Shown here in pieces: positions 16,332-24,660 of a DNA stretch of 33,890 nucleotides. The notes under the pieces were generated by a model. The model made no database searches. It was not told the origin of the DNA and saw nothing but the letters and a program-made list of their open reading frames with translations. Both the position numbers and the translations under genes were made by a program. Position 1 is the first letter of the stretch. Every line of letters starts with the position of its first letter. This DNA comes from Alphaproteobacteria bacterium (GTDB taxonomy: Bacteria > Pseudomonadota > Alphaproteobacteria > Micropepsales > Micropepsaceae): contig JAQGLO010000106.1 in NCBI GenBank assembly GCA_028292825.1, positions 1-33,890 of the forward strand, given 5' to 3'.

Positions 16332-19300
16332 CTAGTATTTGAAATGGAAGCCCAGCGTGAAGCGGCGCCCGAAATCCACCATGTCCAGAAGCTGCTCGGA
16401 ATAGCGGCCATGGGTGCTGTAGTTGGCATTGTTGAGATTCTGCGCTGAGAAATAGACGTTCAGCTGGGGGGTGAGGTCATAGCTGGTGCTGAAGTCGATC
16501 TGCGTCGTGGCGTTCACAAAGGTCGGCTCTGACCCGAACATGGACGTGTTCTGCTGCTGGCCGAAGTGATCGAGATATTCATCGCGCCAGTTGGCGGCGA
16601 TGCGGGCCTGAAAGCCGTTCCTGTCATAGAAGGCGACAAGGTTGGCGGAATCGGCCAGCCCGGTTACCGCGAAGCCGCTCATGGTGAGGTCGCCGCGGTC
16701 ATAGGGTTTGTCGTTGCCGGCCAGAGTGGCATTGGCCTGAAAGCCGAAGCCGGTGTCCCCGAATACATGCTGCAGCGCGAATTCCGCGCCATAGACATTC
16801 GCGGTCGGGCCGTTGACGTTGGTGGAGACGGTGAAGATGCCCGGATTTCCGGTGGTGGGGTCGATCACCCCGTTGATGGTCTGTTGCGTCGATCCCTGGA
16901 CAACGAAGTTGGTGACATTCTTGCTGAACACGTCGATGGAGAAATAGGAATTGGGCTGGTAGTACCACTCCGCGCTGAGGTCGAGATTGTCCGACAGATA
17001 GGGCATCAGGTTCGGGTTGCCGCCGGAGGCCGTCATCGCGCCGACGCGCTGGCCGGTGCCGAGGCTGAGGACCGGAGTGATCTGGCTCAGCGGCGGACGC
17101 GTCAGGGTGCGGGACGCGTCGAACCGCAGCTGGATGTCATCGGTCGCCTGCAGGCTGAGGTCGATATTGGGCAGCAGGAACTGATAGCTGTTTCTGCCAT
17201 TGACGGGCGATTGCGGCCCGAAGCCTTCCAACAGCGCGGTATGGTCGGACGGCTGCACCGTCAGCGAGGTCAGCGGGTTGGAGATGCCGATGGTGGTCAC
17301 GCCGGTGAATTCCTGGCGCAACCCCGCATAGATCTTGAGCGGCATGCCGGCGAACGCAACCTTCGCCGTCATGCTGAGGAAAACGGCATTGGTGTTCTCG
17401 ACGACCTGCGAATAGGCGCCGGGCACATTCGCCAGCCGGTAGGTGCCGTCAAAGCCGGCGCAGCAGTCCGGCGGACCGTAATTGTAGCCCGCGATGGTTG
17501 CGGCCTGCGGGTTGCCCAGGCTCTGCAGATAGTTCAGGACCGAATAGGCATTGAAGACCAGGATCTGCGGCGGCAGGTTGGCGGACCCACCAAAGCCGTT
17601 GATGAAATCGCCGGTGCGGAACGATCCCGTGAACAGGCTCTGGGGCAGGGCCGCGCCGTGGGTGCCGTTGTTGTTGGAGGCAGGGCCGTAGCCCGCATAG
17701 GCCTGCCACTGGTTGTTGCTGAAATCGTCATGGCTCTGGGTGTTGTCATGGTCGCCGACGAACTGGTAACCGCCGGTGATCCTGAAATCAGGGCTGCTGG
17801 TGAAGGTGGCTTCGGCCTTGAACTGCTGCACCCGGTCGAACCGCTGCGGGGCGGTCATGGGCAACACATGGCTGCCGATCAGGCCGTTGCCCAGGAGGGC
17901 CGCGGCGTTGCCGCTGGGACCGTAATTGACTGGGTAAGGCAGGTTGTGGCCGCCCGGCAGGACAAGGCCGACATTGCTGCCAAAGGTCCCGCCGGGTGTT
18001 GAAGGACCGTATCCCACATCCGCGTCTATCGAGCTGAGCTTGCCGCCGGGATTCTGCCAGGCCTGCGAATGGTCATAGTCCAGGTTTACCGCCAGCCTGT
18101 CGTTGATGTCCCATTTCACGTTCAGTCCGGTATCGTTGTTCTGCAGGATCGAGCCGTTGACCTGCGATTGGAAATCCGTCGGCGTGCCAGGCTGGATGAA
18201 GCTGGTGATGGTGCCGTTGGCGTTCTGGGTGACATTGCGCAGGCTGCCGGCATTGAACCAGACGCTGAACCCGTATTGCAGCGCATGCAGCGTATCGCGC
18301 GAATAATTGTCGTCGAGGGTGACGGTCAGACCGTTTGCCGGACGCCACTGCAACACCGCGCGACCATTGACACGCGTGTCCTGTGTTGTCTCCTGGTAGA
18401 TGCCATAGTCCTGGGAATACCAGGCGTTGATGGTGTCGGCCGTTGAAGCGCCGGGCGCCGCATTGGCCAGCTGGGAGGCATCGATGCGCGTGCCTTCCCA
18501 GCCCTGATTGTTGACATGATGGCCGCGGGTGCGGCTTTGGGAGAAAGCGCCGTCGACCAGGATGCCGAAGGTATCGCCCGCGAAGGTGTCGCTGAACAAA
18601 GCCGTGACATTGGGAGTGGCGTTGCCTTCTTCGGGAGAGAAGGTGGTGGATGCAGCCCCCACGATCCGCAGGCCGGGATGATCGAAAGGCCTGGGGAACT
18701 TGATGTCCACGGTTGCGCCGATCGCGCCGGCCGACAAGGTGGCGTCCGGCGATTTCAGGACGTCGATTTCACTGACGAAATCCGCGCCCACGGTGCTGAA
18801 ATCGAAGGCGCGGCCCACGCCCGAGGCGATCTTGCGGCCGCTGTACAAGGTTTCGTTGAAAGACGGACCAAAGCCGCGCACCGTGATCTGGGTGGCGTTG
18901 CCGGCCGAGGTCGGGATGCCGCCCAGGCTTGAGACGCCGCGGCTGACGGTGACGCCGGGAATGCGCTGCATGGCGGCGGCGACATCCACATCCGGAAACT
19001 TGCCGATGTCCTCGGCGGTGATGACATCGACCAGCCCCCCGGCGGCCCTTTTGATGTTCAGGCTGTGTTGCAGCGAGCCGATCAGGCCGGTGACGATCAC
19101 CTGTTCAGGTTCATCGCCGGACGGCTGCAGGGTGAGGGCATCACCGGCCGGATCCGGCTTGTCGGCATCGGCGCGGCGCTCGCGGCGGATCATCACCGCG
19201 CCCGCCGGGGTGCGCTCGGCGTAAAGGCCGGTACCGTCCAGAAGCAAGGTCAGGGCATCGGGCGCGCTGAGATTTCCGTGCAGGGGCTTGCCGACATAGC

Positions 19301-19502
19301 CCAGCACCAGGTCTTCTGTGAAGATGATCTGCTGGCCGGAAACCCGTGCATAGGCATTCAGCGAGGCGGAGAGCGGCTGCTGCGGAAGGTCGAAGAAATA
19401 TTGCTGTTGCTGGGCAAGGGCGTCGCTAGTCCATAGCGCGACGCACAGGCTGCCGGCAGATACCGTCCGCAGCAGCCAATGCCGTGACTTCCCCCTCGGC
19501 AT
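16332..19502 (-). CDS. TonB-dependent receptor with STN signalling domain (FecA-type transducer)
   Basis: Outer-membrane active transporter of 1056 residues. Order: signal peptide (about 1-30, ending SDALAQ), STN domain (about 33-102: DLPQQPLSASLNAYARVSGQ onward), linker, TonB-box-like EQVIVTG, plug domain (about 145-270, with ITVRGFGPSFNETLYSGR and DVLKSPDATLSAGAIGA), and a long 22-strand-type barrel ending RRFTLGFHFKY with a terminal aromatic residue. The plug and barrel belong to the large Xanthomonas/Caulobacter receptor group associated with carbohydrate uptake. The STN domain is what contacts FecR, whose gene lies immediately upstream, so substrate binding should activate the cognate sigma factor. 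GGAAGGAAT precedes ATG 19502. Closely similar to the STN-less receptor at 21682-24570. Confidence 0.95.
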   Translation of the reverse strand: MPRGKSRHWLLRTVSAGSLCVALWTSDALAQQQQYFFDLPQQPLSASLNAYARVSGQQIIFTEDLVLGYVGKPLHGNLSAPDALTLLLDGTGLYAERTPAGAVMIRRERRADADKPDPAGDALTLQPSGDEPEQVIVTGLIGSLQHSLNIKRAAGGLVDVITAEDIGKFPDVDVAAAMQRIPGVTVSRGVSSLGGIPTSAGNATQITVRGFGPSFNETLYSGRKIASGVGRAFDFSTVGADFVSEIDVLKSPDATLSAGAIGATVDIKFPRPFDHPGLRIVGAASTTFSPEEGNATPNVTALFSDTFAGDTFGILVDGAFSQSRTRGHHVNNQGWEGTRIDASQLANAAPGASTADTINAWYSQDYGIYQETTQDTRVNGRAVLQWRPANGLTVTLDDNYSRDTLHALQYGFSVWFNAGSLRNVTQNANGTITSFIQPGTPTDFQSQVNGSILQNNDTGLNVKWDINDRLAVNLDYDHSQAWQNPGGKLSSIDADVGYGPSTPGGTFGSNVGLVLPGGHNLPYPVNYGPSGNAAALLGNGLIGSHVLPMTAPQRFDRVQQFKAEATFTSSPDFRITGGYQFVGDHDNTQSHDDFSNNQWQAYAGYGPASNNNGTHGAALPQSLFTGSFRTGDFINGFGGSANLPPQILVFNAYSVLNYLQSLGNPQAATIAGYNYGPPDCCAGFDGTYRLANVPGAYSQVVENTNAVFLSMTAKVAFAGMPLKIYAGLRQEFTGVTTIGISNPLTSLTVQPSDHTALLEGFGPQSPVNGRNSYQFLLPNIDLSLQATDDIQLRFDASRTLTRPPLSQITPVLSLGTGQRVGAMTASGGNPNLMPYLSDNLDLSAEWYYQPNSYFSIDVFSKNVTNFVVQGSTQQTINGVIDPTTGNPGIFTVSTNVNGPTANVYGAEFALQHVFGDTGFGFQANATLAGNDKPYDRGDLTMSGFAVTGLADSANLVAFYDRNGFQARIAANWRDEYLDHFGQQQNTSMFGSEPTFVNATTQIDFSTSYDLTPQLNVYFSAQNLNNANYSTHGRYSEQLLDMVDFGRRFTLGFHFKY

Positions 19503-19558
19503 GCATTCCTTCCCGGATATTCGGACGCATGCGCGGGCGCTGCGTCTTGTTATTATGG

Positions 19559-19599
19559 ATTGTGACGATCTCGGCGAAGCCCTCCGGCCCCGTCACAAT
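19559..19599 (-). promoter_or_regulatory. 9-bp perfect inverted repeat (stem-loop) spanning the fecR stop codon
   Basis: ATTGTGACG and CGTCACAAT separated by 23 bases; the FecR stop TGA lies inside one arm. In the minus-strand transcript the loop holds a nested GGC-TTC-GCC hairpin and the outer stem is followed by an A/T-rich CCATAATAAC. There is no U-run, so it is not a standard terminator. It may be an attenuating or RNA-stabilising hairpin between fecR and the receptor gene, or a DNA operator for receptor transcription. Confidence 0.45.
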
Positions 19600-20624
19600 G
19601 CCCCACTTTTTCTGGCCTGGCTCTGCAGGGCGATCGTGTGCGGATCCTCCGATACCGCCCGCACCGGCAGGTAATGGGTGACGATCTCCACGAAGCCCGG
19701 CACATCGCCGGTATTGAACACGCCGCTGATCTTCATGGCGCCCACCTGTGGGTCCGCGATGACGATCTGCGTGCCGCCGTATCTGTTGATGCGCTCGACG
19801 ACCGAGAAAAGCGGTTCATCGTCGAACACGACGTGACCGACCGTCCACGCCGTGACCCTTTGCAGATTGACCGGCATGATTTCCGGCGGCACCGCTGGTC
19901 CCGCGATCATCTGCTGGCCCGCCCGCAATTCCAGCGACCGCGGCCGGCCGGGCATCATCGTGGTGCCGTCGCTCTCATCTTGGACGACGACATGACCTTC
20001 GATCAGCGTCACCAGAATCCTGCTGCCCGCCATGTCGATGTTGAAGGCCGTGCCGGTGGCGATCACTTTCTGGTTGCCCGCGACGACGGAGAAGGGACGC
20101 GACTTGTCATGCGCCACGTCAAAGCGTGCCTGGCCCTTCAGCAGATGCAGTGCGCGGTCATGGGCCCGGTAGCGGACGGTCACCTCGCTGTTGGCATCCA
20201 GCGACAGCCGCGATCCGTCGGCGAGGGTTATGACCCGGCGTTCGCCGACAGCCGTGCGGTAGTCGTCCGGACGCGCCGACCACCAGTACCCGCCTGCGCC
20301 CATCATGCCGACCAGCAGTACCGCGGCGGCAAGCGCTGTCCAGGACGGAATGCGCCGCCTGGCGTCTTCGGGCTGGGCGCTGCGCTGGGCGTCCTCCCAG
20401 GCCGCTTCCCGGACGGCGGTGAGTTCGGGCGCGTCCGCGACAAGATCGAAATAACCCCAGGCCGCCGATATTTCGTTCCAGACGGTCTGGTTGGCCGGTT
20501 CGCGCAGCCAGGCCTCGAACTCCGGCGTGCTGCGCAAAGCGGCCTCGGCCAGGCGCATCTGCCAGGCCGCGGCCTCTCCCAGGCGCCGTTCCTCGGCGTC
20601 GCGCAAGTCCCCGTTGCCGCTCAT
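19593..20624 (-). CDS. FecR-family anti-sigma/sigma-regulatory protein
   Basis: Inner-membrane signal relay of 343 residues. An N-terminal cytoplasmic domain (about 12-60, with FEAWLREPANQTVWNEI, DUF4880 type) should bind the sigma factor. One transmembrane helix lies at about 95-113 (AALAAAVLLVGMMGAGGYWW). The periplasmic FecR domain follows (about 118-215: GERRVITLADGSRLSLDANS, GQARFDVAHD, VIATGTAFNID), and a C-terminal STN-like region covers about 255-325. Signals from the STN domain of the downstream receptor are expected to pass through it to the ECF sigma factor. Its ATG overlaps the sigma factor stop (ATGA), so the two proteins are probably made in fixed ratio. Confidence 0.95.
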   Translation of the reverse strand: MSGNGDLRDAEERRLGEAAAWQMRLAEAALRSTPEFEAWLREPANQTVWNEISAAWGYFDLVADAPELTAVREAAWEDAQRSAQPEDARRRIPSWTALAAAVLLVGMMGAGGYWWSARPDDYRTAVGERRVITLADGSRLSLDANSEVTVRYRAHDRALHLLKGQARFDVAHDKSRPFSVVAGNQKVIATGTAFNIDMAGSRILVTLIEGHVVVQDESDGTTMMPGRPRSLELRAGQQMIAGPAVPPEIMPVNLQRVTAWTVGHVVFDDEPLFSVVERINRYGGTQIVIADPQVGAMKISGVFNTGDVPGFVEIVTHYLPVRAVSEDPHTIALQSQARKSGAL

Positions 20625-21172
20625 CGTATCGTCCTGAATCGTTTGGCCAGGTGCAGGACGGCCGCCATGACGTGCTTTTCCACCGTCGAATGGCTGATGC
20701 CATAGATTGCGGCGATGCCCTTCTGCTTCATGCCCTCAAGCCGGAAAAGAATGAAGATGCTCTTGGTCCGCTCGCCGAGCTCGTCCAGGCAGGCCAGAAC
20801 CTCAGAGAGATTCTCCCTCGCTATTAAGACGCGCTCGGGGTCCAAACCCTCCACGAGTTTCGGCTCGAAATCCGGATTGGGCAGGGCGTCGATCAACAAG
20901 GGCGGGAACCGCTGCAGCCGGGTCGCCGAGCGCGCCCGGTCGCGGAGCAGGTTGCTGGCCACGCGAAAAACAAAGGCGTGGGGCGTTTGCGCATCTTCAA
21001 ATGTATTGGAACCGATGAGCCGCACAAAGGTCTCCTGGGTGAGATCTTCGGCTTCCTGGGGGCTGCCGGTGCGACGCAGGAAATAGGCGACCAGAGAGGC
21101 GCGAAAACGCGCATCCAGGTCTTCCTTGATCGTGCTGCGTCTTGGTATCGAACCCCTTACATGCACAGCCAT
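20621..21172 (-). CDS. ECF RNA polymerase sigma factor, FecI-like
   Basis: Extracytoplasmic-function sigma-70 factor of 183 residues. Region 2 covers about 25-90 (LVAYFLRRTGSPQEAEDLTQETFVRLI, of which the EDLTQETF core is diagnostic, then HAFVFRVASNLLRDRARS), and region 4 about 120-180 (LDELGERTKSIFILFRLEG, then the helix-turn-helix KGIAAIYGISHSTVEKHVM). The start at 21172 is chosen because GGTGAGGG lies just upstream and it yields the usual ECF length; longer starts at 21244 and 21274 lack a ribosome-binding site. It heads the sigma - FecR - STN receptor operon and probably directs transcription of the receptor gene and perhaps of the divergent paralogue. Confidence 0.93.
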   Translation of the reverse strand: MAVHVRGSIPRRSTIKEDLDARFRASLVAYFLRRTGSPQEAEDLTQETFVRLIGSNTFEDAQTPHAFVFRVASNLLRDRARSATRLQRFPPLLIDALPNPDFEPKLVEGLDPERVLIARENLSEVLACLDELGERTKSIFILFRLEGMKQKGIAAIYGISHSTVEKHVMAAVLHLAKRFRTIR

Positions 21173-21188
21173 GCCCTCACCCGCGGCG

Positions 21189-21216
21189 ATACTACGACAG
21201 ATCGACGACAAGACAA
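21189..21216 (-). promoter_or_regulatory. Candidate promoter of the sigma factor operon
   Basis: On the minus strand TTGTCT (-35, at 21216-21211) and TAGTAT (-10, at 21194-21189) are 16 bases apart and lie 17 bases upstream of the sigma ATG. The match is to the housekeeping consensus. The very short leader would include the GGTGAGGG ribosome-binding site. Assigned by eye only. Confidence 0.3.
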
Positions 21217-21534
21217 TGGGTTGGAAGGGTTTCGTCTTTTCCATGATGGGTATGTGCACTGTTGCGCCGCACAAGAAAAGTCGGCGCGTCGCTGCGCCCG
21301 CATGAATGACCGCTTGTCAGCAAAAGTTCGCGCTTTGTGAAGAAAGTATGGAGGGTTTGCCGGAGGGCGTCGTTCTCCTTGTTAAGGGTCCTGCGAAAGA
21401 CAGGCGCCCGAGCAGGGAGATGATCGCCGGGGAATCTTCGGCTCCTTCATCTGAAAATGAAATGTGTGTCGTCGTGCCTCGAAGACCGCTTGCGGCTTTT
21501 CGAACGCATGGGACGCAGACGCTGGTGCTTGGCT

Positions 21535-21564
21535 TTTGCGCGGAAATGATAGCGCAAACAATAT
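21535..21564 (+). promoter_or_regulatory. Candidate promoter with embedded inverted repeat upstream of the STN-less receptor
   Basis: TTTGCGC and GCGCAAA form a perfect 7-bp inverted repeat with a 10-base spacer (21535-21558). It overlaps a possible -35 TTTGCG and fills the 18-base spacer before a possible -10 CAATAT (21559-21564). A symmetrical site between -35 and -10 is the usual place for a repressor. The regulator is unknown and is not evident in the window. Confidence 0.4.
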
Positions 21565-21681
21565 TTTGGCTTGTGCGGCATGCCGCGCGGGAAGGCAAAG
21601 CGGGGCGCGGTGCGCCTTTGACGGACGGACGTTACGGGGATTTACGCGCCGGCCTGAGGGCGGCGCCACAAGGGGAATGCA

Positions 21682-24570
21682 ATGTCCAATAAGGTTTCTG
21701 CCAATCACGGAATTCGCGCGGTTTTGCTGGGCGGTGTCTGCATGCTGGCCATGGTCGCCGTGCCGGCTTCGGCACAGACGACCGCCGCCAACGACCAGGT
21801 TGAAAGCGTTACCGTCACCGGCCTGATCAGCTCGCTGCAGAAGAACCTGGACATCAAGCGGGTCTCGCTCGGCATCGTCGATGCGATCTCCATGGAAGAC
21901 ATCGGCAAGTTCCCGGACAGCGATATCGCCGCTGCGCTGCAGCATGTGCCTGGCGTCACGGTCAGCCGCGGCACGTCCAGCATGGGCGGTGTGCCGACCT
22001 CCACCGGCACCGCCACCCAGATCACGGTGCGCGGCTTCGGTCCCGCTTTCAACGAGACACTCTATGATGGCCGCAAGATGTCGAGCGGCACCGGTCGCTC
22101 GTTCGACTTCAGCGCCGTGAGCGCCGACTTTGTCAGCGAAATCGATGTGCTGAAGTCGCCGGACGCCTCGCTTTCAGCGGGCGCCATCGGCGCCACCATC
22201 AATATCAAGTACCCCAAGCCGTTCGACCATCCTGGCCTGCAGCTGGTGGGTTCGGTGAACGGCACGATTTCGCCGGAACAGGGCGATCCCATGCCCAGCG
22301 CTGACGTGTTGTTCAGCGATACCTTCAACCACGATACCTTCGGCATCCTGGTGGACGCGGCCTATACCTCCAGCCGCACCCTGGGCAATCACATCAATAT
22401 CCAGGGCTGGGAAGGCACGCAGATCAATGCCGCCCAGCTGGCGGGCGCCGCGCCGGGCGCCTCGACCACCAACAACATCAATGCCTGGTTCATCCAGGAT
22501 TACGGCCTGTATCAGGAAACCACCACCGACACGCGCCTCGATGGCCGCCTGGCCATGCAGTGGCGTCCATCGGACGCCGTGCTGGTCACGGTGAATGACA
22601 ATTTTTCGCGCGATACCCTGCACCAGGTCCAGTATGGCTATTCGGTCTGGTTCAATTCCGGCAGCCTGCAGAACGTCAAGCAGGCGCCCGACGGCACCAT
22701 CAGCAGCTTTGTGCAGAACGGCACCCCGACCGATTTCCAGTCGCAGATCAACGGCTCGGTGCTGCAGAACAACGAATACGGCATCAATGTGAAGTGGGAT
22801 GTCAGCGACAGGTTCGCGCTGAATCTTGACGCCGACCAGGCGCTGTCGCAGCTGAACCCCGGCGGCCAGCTTTCCTCCATCGACGCGGATGTTGGTTACG
22901 GTCCGTCCACGCCCGGCGGCACCAACGCCAGCAACATCGGCATCACCTTGCCGGGCGGCCACGGCCTGCCGTTCCCGACCGGAATCGGCCCGAACGGAAA
23001 TGCCGCCAACTTCCTGGGCACCGGCATCATCGGCAGCCATGTGTTTCCCATCAGCCAGCCCAATCGCGTCGACAAGGTGCAGCAGCTCAAGGCGGAAGGC
23101 ACCTGGACCGAAAGCGATCACCTCAAGATCACCTTTGGCTACCAGTATACCGGCGACCATGACAATGCCGTCAGCTATGACGACTTCGCCAACAATGACT
23201 GGCAGGCCTATGCGGGCTACGGTCCCGCGTCCAACAACAATGGCACCCACGGCGCGGCGCTGCCGCAGAACCTGTTCACCGGTTCCTTCTCGACGGGCAG
23301 CGGCTTCATCAATGGCTGGAATGGCAGCGGCCTGCCGCCGGCGGTACTGGCCTTCGACCCCTACAAGGTGCTGAACTACCTGCAGGGCTTGGGCAATCCG
23401 CAGAATGCCACCATCCCGGGCTACAATGTGGGTTGCTGCAACCCGGCCTTTGACGGTGTTTACCGCACGGCGCTGAATGCCGGCAGCTACCAGCAGATTA
23501 TCGAGAATTCGAACTCTGCCTATGTCAGCATCGCGACCGACACCAACCTCGCCAGCATGCCGCTGAAGATCAATATCGGCCTCCGCCAGGAATTCACCAA
23601 CCTGACCGCCATCGGTATCGGCCAGCAGCCCACCGCGCTGACGGTTCAGCCGTCCGACCATACCGCCTTCGTGACCACCTTCGGCCCGCAGTCCGCGGTG
23701 ACGGGCAAGAACAGCTATCAGTATCTGCTGCCCAACCTGGACCTGAACCTGCAGGTGGCGGATGACCTGCAGATACGTTTCGACGCCTCGCGCACCCTGA
23801 CGCGCCCGGCGCTGGGCAATATCACGCCGGTGCTGAACGTCCCGACCAGCCCGCGCGTCGGTGCGCTGACAGCCACAGGCGGCAACCCCGGCCTGATGCC
23901 CTATCTGTCGGATTCGGTCGATCTGGGTGCGGAGTGGTATTACGCGCCGAACTCCTATGCCTCGATCGACGTCTTCAACAAGAATGTCACCAACTTCATC
24001 GTTGGCGGCACGGTGCAACAGGGCATCAACGGCGTGATCGATCCGACCACGGGGCAGCCGGCGGTGTTCTCCGTTACCTCCCAGGTCAACGGGCCGACTG
24101 CCAACGTCTATGGCGCGGAATTCGCGGTGCAGCATCTGTTCGGCGACAGCGGCTTCGGTGTGCAGGCCAATGCGACCGTGGTCGGCACCAACAAGCCCTA
24201 CAATCCGAACGATCTGACGGTGTCTGGCTTTGCGGTTACCGGCCTGGCCGACTCCGCAAACCTGGTGGCTTTCTACGAGATGGATGGTTTCCAGGCGCGC
24301 GTCGCCGCCAACTGGCGCGACTCCTACCTGGATCACTTCGGCCAGCAACAGAATGGTTCCAAGTTCGGCACCGAGCCGACCTTCGTGAATGCCAATACCC
24401 AGATCGACTTCAGCACGAGCTATGACGTCACGTCCCAGTTCAACGTGTACTTCTCGGCTCAGAACTTGAACGACTCAACCTTCAGCACCCATGGCCGCTT
24501 CTCCGAGCAGCTTCTGGATGTTGTCGACTATGGCAGGCGTTTTACCCTGGGGCTTCACTTCAAGCTCTAA
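21682..24570 (+). CDS. TonB-dependent receptor without STN domain, paralogue of the STN receptor
   Basis: Outer-membrane transporter of 962 residues: signal peptide (1-31, cleavage after ASA), TonB-box-like VESVTVTG (40-47), plug domain (about 60-185, with ITVRGFGPAFNETLYDGR and DVLKSPDASLSAGAIGA) and a beta-barrel ending RRFTLGLHFKL. It matches the receptor at 16332-19502 block by block over the whole plug and barrel, but begins where that protein's STN domain ends, so it can transport but not signal through FecR. AAGGGGA precedes the ATG. A strong terminator follows, and the halogenase/SapC/cupin genes lie downstream on the same strand, which suggests a shared substrate or regulon. The substrate is unknown; the group is usually linked to plant carbohydrates. 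Confidence 0.95.
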   Translation: MSNKVSANHGIRAVLLGGVCMLAMVAVPASAQTTAANDQVESVTVTGLISSLQKNLDIKRVSLGIVDAISMEDIGKFPDSDIAAALQHVPGVTVSRGTSSMGGVPTSTGTATQITVRGFGPAFNETLYDGRKMSSGTGRSFDFSAVSADFVSEIDVLKSPDASLSAGAIGATINIKYPKPFDHPGLQLVGSVNGTISPEQGDPMPSADVLFSDTFNHDTFGILVDAAYTSSRTLGNHINIQGWEGTQINAAQLAGAAPGASTTNNINAWFIQDYGLYQETTTDTRLDGRLAMQWRPSDAVLVTVNDNFSRDTLHQVQYGYSVWFNSGSLQNVKQAPDGTISSFVQNGTPTDFQSQINGSVLQNNEYGINVKWDVSDRFALNLDADQALSQLNPGGQLSSIDADVGYGPSTPGGTNASNIGITLPGGHGLPFPTGIGPNGNAANFLGTGIIGSHVFPISQPNRVDKVQQLKAEGTWTESDHLKITFGYQYTGDHDNAVSYDDFANNDWQAYAGYGPASNNNGTHGAALPQNLFTGSFSTGSGFINGWNGSGLPPAVLAFDPYKVLNYLQGLGNPQNATIPGYNVGCCNPAFDGVYRTALNAGSYQQIIENSNSAYVSIATDTNLASMPLKINIGLRQEFTNLTAIGIGQQPTALTVQPSDHTAFVTTFGPQSAVTGKNSYQYLLPNLDLNLQVADDLQIRFDASRTLTRPALGNITPVLNVPTSPRVGALTATGGNPGLMPYLSDSVDLGAEWYYAPNSYASIDVFNKNVTNFIVGGTVQQGINGVIDPTTGQPAVFSVTSQVNGPTANVYGAEFAVQHLFGDSGFGVQANATVVGTNKPYNPNDLTVSGFAVTGLADSANLVAFYEMDGFQARVAANWRDSYLDHFGQQQNGSKFGTEPTFVNANTQIDFSTSYDVTSQFNVYFSAQNLNDSTFSTHGRFSEQLLDVVDYGRRFTLGLHFKL

Positions 24571-24586
24571 CTGCGTCCACACGCAG
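24571..24586 (+). other. Small hairpin directly after the receptor stop codon
   Basis: CTGCGT, four bases, ACGCAG: a perfect 6-bp stem beginning at the first base after the stop codon and six bases before the terminator stem. It may protect the mRNA 3' end or be incidental. Confidence 0.3.
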
Positions 24587-24591
24587 CAACT

Positions 24592-24627
24592 GGGGCCGTC
24601 CACCACAGGACGGCCCCTTTTTCTTTT
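24592..24627 (+). terminator. Rho-independent terminator after the STN-less receptor gene
   Basis: GGGGCCGTCC and GGACGGCCCC form a perfect 10-bp GC-rich stem with a six-base loop (accaca), followed by TTTTTCTTTT. It ends the receptor transcript only 34 bases before the halogenase ATG, so the halogenase genes need a separate promoter or partial read-through. Confidence 0.9.
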
Positions 24628-24660
24628 GGGCGGCCGCATGCCGCGTGATATAAAACGAGC

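Larger units (their letters stand above)
21173..21681. other. 509-bp divergent regulatory region between the sigma factor and the second receptor gene
   Basis: No convincing gene is seen here. Short open frames on both strands lack ribosome-binding sites and family features. The region holds a candidate sigma-gene promoter at its left end and, near 21535-21564, a promoter-like element with an inverted repeat for the receptor gene. Because the right-hand promoter candidate lies about 118 bp before the receptor ATG, the receptor mRNA would have a moderately long leader. Confidence 0.6.

Noticed and set aside
16566-18002. 478-codon open frame antisense to the STN receptor
   Set aside because: Same mirror-frame effect; no ribosome-binding site or family features.
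21173-21274. Longer sigma factor starting at 21244 or 21274
   Set aside because: No ribosome-binding site before these starts, and the extra N-terminus has no counterpart in ECF factors; the start at 21172 has GGTGAGGG.
21542-21564. FecI-type promoter beginning with GGAAAT before the STN-less receptor
   Set aside because: GGAAAT matches the E. coli fecA -35, but no fitting -10 lies at the right distance, and promoter sequences of this sigma factor are unknown.
22174-24348. 724-codon open frame antisense to the STN-less receptor
   Set aside because: Shadow of the high-GC receptor gene; the sense strand has a full receptor with signal peptide and motifs, the antisense product has none.
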